Source of the DNA: Oehlia diaphana
Lineage: Eukaryota > Glomeromycota > Glomeromycetes > Glomerales > Glomeraceae
DNA length: 64,000 nt
Direction of reading: 5' to 3'
NCBI GenBank assembly: GCA_003833135.1
Contig: QZLH01000132.1
Span: 46,084 to 110,083, forward strand
The notes under the pieces were generated by a model. The model worked only from the letters and a program-made list of their open reading frames with translations. It ran no database searches and was not told the origin of the DNA. Position 1 is the stretch's first letter. Each line of letters opens with the position of its first letter. This document shows, piece after piece, positions 38,307 to 48,799 of the stretch. A program made the position numbers and the translations under genes.

Positions 38307-39062
38307 NNNNNNNNNNNNNNNNNNNNNNNNNNNNNNNNNNNNNNNNNNNNNNNNNNNNNNNNNNNNNNNNNNNNNNNNNNNNNNNNNNNNNNNNNNNNNN
38401 NNNNNNNNNNNNNNNNNNNNNNNNNNNNNNNNNNNNNNNNNNNNNNNNNNNNNNNNNNNNNNNNNNNNNNNNNNNNNNNNNNNNNNNNNNNNNNNNNNNN
38501 NNNNNNNNNNNNNNNNNNNNNNNNNNNNNNNNNNNNNNNNNNNNNNNNNNNNNNNNNNNNNNNNNNNNNNNNNNNNNNNNNNNNNNNNNNNNNNNNNNNN
38601 NNNNNNNNNNNNNNNNNNNNNNNNNNNNNNNNNNNNNNNNNNNNNNNNNNNNNNNNNNNNNNNNNNNNNNNNNNNNNNNNNNNNNNNNNNNNNNNNNNNN
38701 NNNNNNNNNNNNNNNNNNNNNNNNNNNNNNNNNNNNNNNNNNNNNNNNNNNNNNNNNNNNNNNNNNNNNNNNNNNNNNNNNNNNNNNNNNNNNNNNNNNN
38801 NNNNNNNNNNNNNNNNNNNNNNNNNNNNNNNNNNNNNNNNNNNNNNNNNNNNNNNNNNNNNNNNNNNNNNNNNNNNNNNNNNNNNNNNNNNNNNNNNNNN
38901 NNNNNNNNNNNNNNNNNNNNNNNNNNNNNNNNNNNNNNNNNNNNNNNNNNNNNNNNNNNNNNNNNNNNNNNNNNNNNNNNNNNNNNNNNNNNNNNNNNNN
39001 NNNNNNNNNNNNNNNNNNNNNNNNNNNNNNNNNNNNNNNNNNNNNNNNNNNNNNNNNNNNNN
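38307..39062. other. Assembly gap (756 N)
   Basis: An unbroken run of N. The flank on the left (38160-38306) is a T/A-rich near-repeat, with TTTTATTTTTAAATATGAT occurring twice about 100 bp apart, which may explain why assembly failed. Confidence 1.
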
Positions 39063-40540
39063 TTAATTGAAAGAAAACTGAAATCAAACTAAGATTTTTT
39101 TATTTTTTGATTTAATCATGATATTTATATTTAGATAATCCATATCTGCATGAGATTTAATTAATATGTTTAATGATGAAAAGTCTAATAAATTAAATTT
39201 TAATTGAAATGAGAAATAAAATTAAACCAAAGAGGTATTGTTCAAATTTTATTTAAAGTGACATTTTACGATTTTCTTCAAATTTTTACTTATCTCAAAA
39301 TTAAAATTATAAAAATCAAATTTAATCTAATAATGCCTCGCCACACACGTTCACGTCATTCCCACTATAACGTCCATTAGAACTGGGCTATGATGGATGA
39401 ACTTGTTGACATATGCTGAAACAGAAACCGCGCCTACCACAATATTAATGGTAAAAGCTGCCATGATTTTTGGGACTCTGTTGCCAATAAGTTCATATAA
39501 TTAATATCTATAATTTCTTGCTTATTTCAAATCCGTGACAGTTTAGTGTTGATCTTGCTATAATAGGAAGGAGTGATGTTTACACATTACCTGATCACGT
39601 GCAGCCACGAGTTCAAAAACACTAAGTATCTGAGGGACTTAGAATTTTTTTAGTGCCAAAAATTTATTTGTCACTATTATTTGTCACTGAGATCGATACT
39701 AACCTGTCACAGATTTTAGATGTGCTAATTTCTTTAAGAAAGAATTTAAATTCAAATTAACCAATCCATTTAATTGAATCAGAATAAATAGAATATTTCA
39801 AACGAGGGTTTCTGAGTAACAGTGCAGCTAAAAGTGAAGGAACTTCGTCAGAGATTATCATGTAAGTAAATAAATAAAATTACATTCATATAAATTAAAT
39901 GTATTTATCAAATATTCAAACTGATTTTGATATTTAGAACTATGTCCTTTATCGTAATGGTAACTCTGAACGGCGGCTGTGAATGCGTACCGGTCAAAGA
40001 TATTATAGTGAATTTAAAACAAGATTTTAGAAGAGGCCAGGTAATTATACTATAATAAAATTTATAATTAATATTTACGTTCATATTTTAAATTTGATAA
40101 ATTTGATTAATTTTAGTCACGCGTGATAATCGTAGGGTAAGGAGAAACTTACTTATGTATCGTAAAAGATAATTATTTCTATTTTTTTATTATTTATTAA
40201 GTGAGTAGCTAGATCCAGTCCGTACCAAATATCGGCTGGAGACTTACATTTTTTTTTGGGCTGTGACTGATACTGACGTCCATGCTGTACAGCCTGGATA
40301 CTATTTTATAAAATAGTGTATTTTTTTATTAAGTTATAATAAAAATTAGAATTTACTTTAATTTTTAATATAAAAATTATAAATAATAAAAAATTCGTAA
40401 ATAAAAATAAATTTGCTTTTCTAAATTTAAAAAAAAAGGTGTTTATATAAAAGAAAAGGTGTTTATATTATTTTTGATTATTCAATAGTATCACATGCCC
40501 CTTGTATACATTCTACTACATACGCAACTTTAACGATCGA
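39063..40540 (+). other. Right inner part of the 4.4-kb element; possible exon fragments
   Basis: Mostly non-coding. At about 39935-40038 an open stretch preceded by an AG and followed by GTAATT reads MVTLNGGCECVPVKDII and NLKQDFRRGQ, preceded by another open stretch ending GTAAGT near 39860. They could be exons of a decayed gene carried by or inserted in the element. No stronger support is visible. Confidence 0.25.
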
Positions 40541-40543
40541 ATA

Positions 40544-40960
40544 GTAATATTATGCAGGTTTACAATCTCGTAAATTTTTGAAATATTTTAACTGTAATAT
40601 TATGCAGGTTTACAGTCTTGTAAATTTTTGAAATATTTTAACTGTAATATTACGCAGGTTTACAGTCTTGTAAATTTTTAAAATATTTTAACTGTAATAT
40701 TACGCAGGTTTACAGTCTTGTAAATTTTTGAAATATTTTAACTGTAATATTACGCAGGTTTACAGTCTTGTAAATTTTTGAAATATTTTAACCGTAATAT
40801 TATGCAGGTTTACAGTTTTATAAATTTTTGAAATATTTCAACTGTAATATTACGCAGGTTTACAGTCTCATAAATTTTTGAAATATTTCAACCGTAATAT
40901 TATGCAGGTTTACAGTTTCGTAAATTTGCAGAATATTTTGACCGTAATATTGCATAAATC
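40544..40960. repeat. 50-bp tandem repeat array, about 8 copies
   Basis: The unit GTAATATTAYGCAGGTTTAC is followed by AGTCTTGTAAATTTTTGAAA and TATTTTAACT. The word TACA(A/G)T(C/T)T recurs at exactly 50-bp steps (40561, 40611, 40661, 40711, 40761, 40811, 40861, 40911). Copies decay to the right, to about 41070, close to the element end. The 66-aa ORF at 40878 is a by-product. Confidence 0.9.
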
Positions 40961-41114
40961 TTACAATATTGAAAACTTGTGTAATATTTTAACTGTAATA
41001 TCACATAAATCTTATGAAATTGTAAACTTACATAATATTTTAAAATTTTTCAAAATATTATGCCATAAACTTTCGTAAACTTACGCAATTTTTTGTGCTA
41101 TAAAATTTCCTGAT

Positions 41115-42049
41115 ACTAATTCAAATTAATATTTTATAAATTATATATAATTACAAGTCAATTATAATTTTATATTAATATAATGATATATTTTATTAAT
41201 TCTAATATAATAAATATACAGTTCATTTTAATAATTAATTATAATTTATATATTATCTAAAAAATTGCAAAATCATCATTTATCAAACTATTATATATTA
41301 TTATAATAAAATATAATAAAATTTTTATTGCAAAATTGATACATGTAATAAAAATTGAATATTTATTGTATGGTAATTTTTGGGATGATATAAATATTGA
41401 TATCTCTTTTGCATTAGCTTCCTGTATTATAAAGCATTATTATTATATATTTACAGTGATTTTTAAAAAAAATACGCCAAACTTTTTTAAAATTGTTAAT
41501 TGCATTTATAAAATCAATTTAAATCCAATTAAAATAAAATTTAATATTAAAAAACATAAATTTAATATAAATTTACTATAATATTAAATCAAAAAACTTG
41601 GTGCTTTTTTTTTAGTACTTTTTAAAATTTTTAAAAAATTAGACTTTTCACAAAAATTATATTATACTTTTATGCAAAATTAATTATTAAATAGCTAAAT
41701 TATGAATTAAATTTAAAAAAAATCAATATTTTTTAGTAATAAATTAATTAATTGTTTAATAAATATAATTAAAAATTACTATAAAATCTATAAATTTTAC
41801 AATTTTTAGTATAAAGTTTTTTTTTAAACACCATTATTAGATTAAAGGTTTTTACAATAAAATAATGCTAAAATTTAAATTTTTTCAGTTATGATAAAAG
41901 AATTTGCAAAAAAAAAAAATTAAAAATAACAAGCACTTTAGTTATTGAGAAATTGATTGTACTTGATAGGCATTTTTGTCCTTATATAAGTTATTTTGAG
42001 GCCTTTACCTTTTGTTTATTATTGGGTCTATAAAGATATTAAGTAATCT
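41115..42049. other. Intergenic, nearly pure A/T
   Basis: No gene seen; the ORF at 41336-41581 is Ile/Lys/Asn-rich low-complexity and not supported. Confidence 0.5.
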
Positions 42050-42715
42050 TAGTGGTTAACTAAGTTACTTTTGTGAGAAAGTAATGGCAACATAGAAGGA
42101 ATAATCTTTGTAGACACTTTCTTCACATCATACAACTGAATTAATAGTTTTGTAAATTGAAGTCCATCTTGTTTCACAATACCTTTTTAGACCCACCTGA
42201 AATATTCATATCTTTAATACATTTATATAATAAATCTGCTTCTTGATGTGAAGTTTTAAAAAATCTGCTTAAAATATTACAGTAATTTAAAATACACTTT
42301 GGTAAAGAATGTTCTAAAAAATAATTAAAACAATAAAATATTAGTATATTTTAACAATTTTATTTTAAAAGATTCAGTTGTAAAATTAAAAAAAATTACA
42401 ATTATTTATAATATTATATTTACCTAAAATGTCTTTACTGATTAAGTTTACAAAATAAGCTATACAGCAGTTTCAGAAATTTTTTTGCAAGTAGCTGCTA
42501 TTGCAAAAGTATTATCTGAAACTACAGCTGCAAACTTTTCTTGCCCAATTTCATCAATAACTTCTTGAATTTTACTTGCCAAAAAATCTGCTATATGACT
42601 TTCTGCTGAAAAATTTTTAAGTGAATATAAAAATTCTTTTCTATCTAGTATTATAACTTATAACAATGAAATTGTAAATAGAATTACTTTTGGGATTAGA
42701 CCAACTATCTAATCC
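42050..42715 (-). pseudogene. hAT-family transposase remnant
   Basis: Minus-strand frames, broken by stops and shifts, give in order: SNPKSNSIYNFIV (about 42700), KEFLYSLKNFSAES, IQEVIDEIGQEKFAAVVSDN (about 42500-42600), FVNLISKDIL (about 42440), HSLPKCILNYCNILSRFFK, and LKRYCETRWTSIY (about 42150-42190). These are the signature blocks of the DUF659/RNase H-like core of hAT transposases in their normal order, including the C-x-TRW motif. Stop codons occur inside the KKISETAV block and after NSVV, so the copy is dead. The N-terminal BED finger and C-terminal dimerisation domain are not seen. Confidence 0.75.
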
Positions 42716-43009
42716 TAATATAAAATAAAGGATCATTTTAACGCTCACCAGAGGTGAAATTTTATTTAAAATTTGTTTTTGAACAAAATATAATTTTTAA
42801 TTTTTAATTTTTAACATATCATTATGTAATCAAAAAAATAATAAAAAGTACAATATAAATATATAAAAACATGTAAAATTTCTCCTTTTTGTAATGAATA
42901 TTTTATTATGATTATTGAGTAAAAAATGATCAAGTTTCATTAGAAAAGCAATGATGAAAATATTGACAAAAAGATTGTTGACAAAAATAATAAAGGATAA
43001 CGATATGTT
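42716..43009. other. Spacer between hAT remnant and LINE
   Basis: AT-rich; nothing recognised. Confidence 0.4.
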
Positions 43010-45895
43010 ACAAAGGTACTAATATGCGGGATTACCCTTAAATTCTACTTTTGAACCCTTGTGGATAGTTAAATTAAATGATATCAAAATTAACAAGGAG
43101 TTGCTTTTGAGGATCAAAAATACGCTAGTAGCGGAAAAAGTCAACATTAGGTTTGAAGATAATGATTTGGCTATTGCTCCAGCAGATAAGAATGGATCAA
43201 TTCGAATCCTGGAAGTATGGATCAATGCATACAATAAAAAGAAACACATATTATATCAAGTTAAAGAAGAGATCAAAAAGTTTTGTCATTCCTTGATATT
43301 ACAGAAAAGATTAACAGACAAACAAAATGGCTTATATATTTAACGTTTTAATCCCTAGAGTTGAGTATCATACTCAGATAATAATTAAAGAATGCGACGA
43401 ATTAATAATACCTTTTAGAAAAATGTTTAAAAATACATGAGGTTTGGCCAAGACTGCGCCAAACTCTATAATACATATGAAAGAAGGATATAATTTGAAA
43501 AATTGTATGACAACCAATTGCAAGCAAAATTGACGAACTTCGTGTTGCAAATTAATGATTTTACGAATTAGGAAAAATTACAAAAATCAGACTTATCAAT
43601 CTACAAGAATTGTTGATGTTAACTAAGAATCCTTTACTAGACTTAACTATTTTTGACATAATTCAGTTTAAAAAAAATTGTCATAATTTTACAATAATAG
43701 ATAATACTGAGAAAGATGAAATGGAAGTTAAGGGTGGTAAATTAAAATCAAAGAGATAATTTCTGATGTAGTTTATTTGATCGTTAAAAAAATTAAATGT
43801 TATATTTCTAGACCAAATCCTAACATTAGTTGATAAAAATATGTTGGAATTATTTTATAAAAATTTATTAAGCAAAACCTAGGATTTAGGAATTTAGCTA
43901 AAAATAGTTGGCTTCAATTAGAAGCAGAAATTAGAAAAAATCACCGAAAATTACGCTTCGACTTTAAAAGGAGAAGAATTAATGTCATCTCTAATTCGAA
44001 GAAATTCGTAGAGATAAGTAATAATACAGATAGAGAAATATTATATAGAAAAGTTCATGGGCAAGAAAATGCTTTAATAAATATAATCCATTATACTATA
44101 GTAAATAACCCTGAAGATTTGAATATTGTTCTAAAGAAATGTGAAGGTTGTAGGTGGAATAACGAAACGCTCCTAGAAAGTCGAAAAAGAATAGAGATCC
44201 TTGTGTTTTTGCAATGTCATTTCGAATTAAAAATATTATACGACAAAATTCTTTAAAAATAATCCACATAATTATAAAGCAGATGATATAAGAACGGGGA
44301 AATTTTACCGTTTAACAGAAGTTTAGTAATAATATTAATATCGAAAAATTGTTGCCAATTAACGAAAAAATTAAAGATTGGATGGGGCAAAAGTATATAC
44401 TATAGACGGATCAGTCGTTTATAGTGGTACCGAAAATATGGAATAGCGGGACTTAATATTTACGATGTGTCAGTAGAAAATTGGATTATACTAGCCAAAA
44501 CGTCTTCTTACTGGCTTTATTAATAGTTACGATTGTGACGAGGTTTCAATTATCACAGATAATGAAGTGTGTATAATAGATATAAAGAATTGCGCGATAC
44601 GTATGTATTCACGAACGCAAATAATTTGTATTTGTAGGCGTTAATTAGGGTATTGATTGTTGATGAAAAAATAAATTTGCCAATTTTAGCAATTTTAGCT
44701 AAGGACAAAGGTCATTCAGATAATCATATCATAACGAATTGGATAGAAGAATTAAGAATAAATTCGAAGATTTTAATCGTACTTATGTAGTAGATTTTAA
44801 TTATGATAAGATCTAATATTATATATGCGATTGCATGGAATGATATAAAAATTGAAAACCAATTGCGACGTTTCATTAGACATTATACTGAAATTTATAA
44901 TTTAGAGAAATTTATATTATTAAATAGAAATTTAAAATATAATAGATTACAATTAGATTGGCTAATTACGTTTGAATACATTAAAGAGAAGGAGGGAACC
45001 TTGGTAACTTCCTTCTGGACGACTAGAAGAAGAAGGAAAAAATTACAACGTCTGATAGAAGAAATACCAACGGTAGAGTAATGCAAAAAGTCGATGTACC
45101 AGCTTTACAAAAACTGGAAGTGTGTTCGTTGTGAAAGAAAAAAAAAGGAGTCTTTTAACCACGTTTGGTTTTGTAATGCACATAAGAAAAAGATGAAAGA
45201 AATAATTAAAAAATCATCTCCCTTTCTTATAGAAAATTTAATAGTTACGAAAAATAGCCTTAAAGAATCGGAATTGTTAGAATTCGTTGAAAAAAAAAAG
45301 TTTTTTAAATTGATTATAGATGCTAATGACTTGACATTTATAGATATGATAAAGGGGGTTTTCCTTTATCCTTATCTGATTTTTTAAAGCAAAAAGCTAA
45401 AATGAATGATAAAGATAGAATCGAAACAAGTACGATTTTATTGAACTTTATATATGATGAAACCAAATTGATTTGAAAAGAAAGTTGCGAACGTCAAATT
45501 AATAAAGAGAAAAATTCAAGATCATTAGAAAAAAGAAGTTAAATACGAATAATTTTGGGTTGGGGAATATTTTGAACAAAGGAGTTGTACTTAAACGGGA
45601 GCCTAAGAATAGAGCGGAGGGCTTCTTAATAATATATATTTTAATCAAAAACCGTTGGATTTTACAATTCATGTGAACTAGACAATTTTATTAAATAATT
45701 TCGTACTTTTAAATTAATTTCTAATTTATATCGCCCTATTGGGTGAGTTTTTTTTATTTTTATTTTTTTTTCTTTATCCTTCAATTTATTGATTTATTTT
45801 AGGTATTTAGTTTAGTATTAGTGTAGTTAATTTTAACTGTAACTTAGAATCGACTATTAATAAAATTTTGTTGTTAACCAGTAAAAAAAAAAAAA
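43010..45895 (+). mobile_element. 5'-truncated, frameshifted non-LTR retrotransposon (LINE)
   Basis: Coding blocks in several frames follow each other in the order expected for the 3' half of a LINE ORF2. A post-RT 'thumb' region comes first (LWIVKLNDIKINKELLLRI at 43059, ADKNGSIRILEVWINAYN, then LIPRVEYHTQIIIKE near 43350). An RNase H-like start follows (KVYTIDGSVVYSGTENM, about 44390-44450), then WIEELRINSKI, then IAWNDIKIENQLRRFIRHYT (44830). Last come a C-x2-C-x9-H-x3-C knuckle (CVRCERKKKESFNHVWFC, about 45120-45175) and MIKGVFLYPYL. Several frameshifts and stops make it inactive. The 3' untranslated part ends in a 13-A tract (45883-45895). The endonuclease and RT palm are missing, consistent with 5' truncation. 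Confidence 0.75.
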
Positions 45896-46653
45896 GCTAC
45901 TTCATATGATAACCGTGTCTTCTTACTTCCAGCCAATAGAAATGTTGTGCCCCAAGTTGACGATTGCCCTAATTCAATGGCGCAATATATACTACGGTAT
46001 ATATGATACAGGTTTCGGAAAAAAGAAACAGCCTGTCGAAAGGCTTGGAAAGAATTTTCCCAATATCATACTGCGCGTTTCAGGTTCGATTTCCTCGAAT
46101 AATGAAGGTATCTAATAACCTAACAATTTTGTGCTATTTCAATGCTAGTTGGGGAGATATTTAGAACTCCGCAATATGTAGATAACGCTTACTAAAATTC
46201 GTATTCTTTTGCTGATCTTTAAGTTTGTTTAGTCATTCGTTATTCTTTTTCTCTTTTCCAAAAAAAAATTAAATTAGCCCTTTTGCTTTTTAACCATATG
46301 AAATTTAACCTTCTATGCCAAGTATTACGAAAGTTTGCAATGATGTAAATCATTTCTCTACCCTTAATATTAGTGCATTGCATACAGCTTTTCTTTATTA
46401 GCATCGCAGATAATTACTTTTTAGTATTAGTAAAAATTTCACTGATGTTAAAATTCAATTTATTTATTAGAGAGTGATCTAAACGTAACATATTATTAAC
46501 ATATATAGGATATAAGGTGTTACATAAAGATGATAATCTACTTGGTATTTTTGGTATTTGAAAATGGATATGAGAATGATTTCGATGTAAGAACATTTGA
46601 AAATGATTACGATTACACGAATAAGAATATATTATCGTAAGATTATTGAAAAG
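45896..46653. other. Intergenic / 5' flank of cupin gene
   Basis: The 69-aa ORF at 45906-46115 has no recognisable features. Otherwise this is upstream sequence of the cupin gene. Confidence 0.45.
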
Positions 46654-46661
46654 TATAAATA
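46654..46661 (+). promoter_or_regulatory. TATA box of the cupin gene
   Basis: TATAAATA lies 41 bp upstream of the preferred start ATG at 46702. It favours that ATG over the in-frame ATG at 46597, which precedes the TATA box. Confidence 0.6.
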
Positions 46662-46701
46662 CAATTGCCAGGTTAAGTTTCCCAACATCACTTTGTTAGT
46701 T

Positions 46702-48240
46702 ATGGCATCATCAGAATACTACATGCAACCCCGTTATTATGAAGACCGTGACATTATTCTAAAATTAGATAATAGTTCCAGTAAATCCCCTTCCTCAGAT
46801 CTGAAAGGATTAAGTGGGGGTATCACTACCTACCGTTCTATTAATATTACTTCAACAATAGGCGATGGACCTTATAAGCTCCAAGTTACGGAGGATACTG
46901 ACTACTATCGCATCGATAACCTTACCATTTTTGGACAAGGAACCATCGGGCTTGAGTTTAAAGCTATTGAGAATAGCGGTATCTGCATTAAGCTAAATCA
47001 ATCATCTGGCAAAGATTTCATTTCATTGGACATCGGAAAGAGTCGCGCCTGTATTATATTGCGCAAAGGTAATAAAGAATTCATTTTAGCGGAAACAGAA
47101 GATCCGAAGGCACTCTTGAACACAAAAAGGGATCAGCTTTACTGGCTTAGTCTCGACAGGAAGAATTGTTTCTTGCGTTATGGAATAGGTCCCATGCAAA
47201 GCTTGCTGACCGTCCTTTATCGTAATTTTAAAGAACTGCTAACTAAAGAAATTGAAGAACAGATAACTAAAGAAATTGAAGAACAGCTAACTAAAGAAAT
47301 TGAAGGACAGAAAGAAGATTTACTACAGAACAAACGGAATGAAATAATTGAAAAACTGATTGAAGAATGGATTAAAAAATTTAGTTTTGTTTCAGTCCGT
47401 GGCCTAGTAATCAAACAGGAAAATTCTTCTGCATCTCTAGTAATTTCTAGTAAACTAAATTTTTGGTCCCTTCCAGTTACCGTGGATCTGCCACCCATTA
47501 TTATCAAGCGTGAAGATATGACCCTGGAAAAACTCGAATTGGGGGAAGTTACTGTGATTGATAATCTTCCAAAAGAATGTCAGAAACTCTATTGGAATAT
47601 TGCCGGTAATAATGTCTCCCTCAACACTCCCGACTTCCCCGATTTCGCCGACGCCATTGAACATAGCATTAGAGATAATAATGGGATATGCTACAAAAAA
47701 CTTGAGGAGAAGGCGAAAGTGGAAGGAAAGGACCTCAAGGAAACATATTTGCGCGTCACGTTAGGGCAAGATCAAGGAAACTCTCCAGGTGTCCCCTTCG
47801 TCTTGGAAATATGGCCGAGTGGACACTATTCTCCTATCCACAAACACGCTGATTGTTTCGCTGTAATCAAGGTTTTGTACAATGAGGTCGTGGCCCTATA
47901 CTTTGCAGGACTAGAACCTGAAGAACAGAAATGGTATAAAAGGGCGGACTTAAAACAGGGCGAAATTACGTGGATTTCGAACGAATTCTATCAAACTCAT
48001 CAACTTTGGAATCCAACAAGTAAAATGTGCGCCACGATACAGTGTTATCAGTACGGAGATAACAACGAGGAACATTATGAAAATTTTGACTATATCGACT
48101 CTCAAGGCATTAAAATTAAGCAATTCAAACCTAAGTCAGACTGGACTTTCGCTAAATTTAAGAATCTGATTAAGGAGGAGTGGAAGTACCCCTTCAATAA
48201 TGAAATGCCATCACGTCGTAAAGACCCCATCACGTCATAA
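46702..48240 (+). CDS. Intronless protein with N-terminal beta-sandwich-like domain and CDO-like cupin (512 aa)
   Basis: One uninterrupted frame. The ORF extends upstream to 46597, but that part (MKMITITRIRIYYRK) looks untranslated; MASSEYYMQPRYYEDRD after the TATA box is the better start. Residues about 15-150 read like the Methyltransf_FA/LamG-like beta-sandwich found in secreted and cytosolic adaptor proteins (YKLQVTEDTDYYRIDNL, GIGPMQS). Residues about 175-215 are a charged helix with three TKEIEEQ(I/L) repeats. Residues about 345-480 form a cupin like cysteine dioxygenase: PFVLEIWPSGHYSPIHKHAD supplies the first two metal His and FYQTHQLWNP the third; the Cys after HKHAD sits near the CDO Cys-Tyr cross-link position. 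Thiol dioxygenase activity is inferred, not certain. The gene is more GC-rich than its surroundings and, unlike its neighbours, lacks introns. Confidence 0.8.
   Translation: MASSEYYMQPRYYEDRDIILKLDNSSSKSPSSDLKGLSGGITTYRSINITSTIGDGPYKLQVTEDTDYYRIDNLTIFGQGTIGLEFKAIENSGICIKLNQSSGKDFISLDIGKSRACIILRKGNKEFILAETEDPKALLNTKRDQLYWLSLDRKNCFLRYGIGPMQSLLTVLYRNFKELLTKEIEEQITKEIEEQLTKEIEGQKEDLLQNKRNEIIEKLIEEWIKKFSFVSVRGLVIKQENSSASLVISSKLNFWSLPVTVDLPPIIIKREDMTLEKLELGEVTVIDNLPKECQKLYWNIAGNNVSLNTPDFPDFADAIEHSIRDNNGICYKKLEEKAKVEGKDLKETYLRVTLGQDQGNSPGVPFVLEIWPSGHYSPIHKHADCFAVIKVLYNEVVALYFAGLEPEEQKWYKRADLKQGEITWISNEFYQTHQLWNPTSKMCATIQCYQYGDNNEEHYENFDYIDSQGIKIKQFKPKSDWTFAKFKNLIKEEWKYPFNNEMPSRRKDPITS
47239..47310 (+). 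repeat. 24-bp coding minisatellite, 3 copies
   Basis: Three copies of a 24-nt unit containing AACTAAAGAAATTGAAG encode (L/I)TKEIEEQ three times in the helical linker of the cupin protein. The frame is preserved, so copy-number change would only lengthen the linker. Confidence 0.85.
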
Positions 48241-48799
48241 AGACTAAAGATAGCTCAGTTTGATTTTGGATAATGTTGCATGATTAATAACAGTAAAATG
48301 TTGTATTTTGTTTCGTTTATATAAATTAATAAATTGATATTCTCTATTAATTGAAGAAACTCAGCAAAAAAGTATATGTACTGTAAAAAGTTTTTATTAG
48401 CAATTCAGGATGTATTACATAAAAATTCTATCGTTCGATACGCGTATACATTCTATTTGTTTTTTATAATTCATTATTCATAGTGAGATTAACTTATATA
48501 GCATTACGTATTTCTAAGTCTTTGATATTTATATTTTAAAAAATAAAAAGTACTTGTTTCTCAGGTGAATCAAAAGAATAGGCCCTTCCCACTTTCCTCG
48601 TATCGGCTCTTTATGCTCTTTACCACTTCTTTACCACATACATGGTAACTTACCTTAGAAGATTCAGTCACGTGCGCGTTACTTTTCGTAACGCCGATCA
48701 CTTTGCCAAGAAATTAATATATGCAAAAATAAGTACAAAGATCGAGACTTTGCTCGTGATACATGATGAAGTTACTACATTACTACGTTATTACGTTTC
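48241..48799. other. Intergenic
   Basis: 3' flank of the cupin gene; no gene recognised. Confidence 0.5.

Larger units (their letters stand above)
36697..41114. mobile_element. 4.4-kb element with 40-bp terminal inverted repeats
   Basis: The left end (36697-36737) starts ATCAGGAAATTATATAG and continues GTTGCGCAAGTTTAC. The right end (41075-41114), read inverted, starts ATCAGGAAATTTTATAG and continues ATTGCGTAAGTTTAC. Subterminal repeats rich in TAATATTxxG lie inside both ends (36741-37070 and 40544-41070). A 756-base N gap interrupts the middle, so coding capacity is unknown; a spliced coding fragment may lie near 39800-40040. No clear target-site duplication was seen. The call rests on the paired ends and the mirrored subterminal repeats. 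Confidence 0.65.

Noticed and set aside
38265..39092. 275-aa ORFs across the gap
   Set aside because: They consist of translated N bases.
40544..41075. Possible CRISPR-like array (regular 50-bp spacing)
   Set aside because: Whole units repeat in tandem without unique spacers, in a eukaryotic transposon context.
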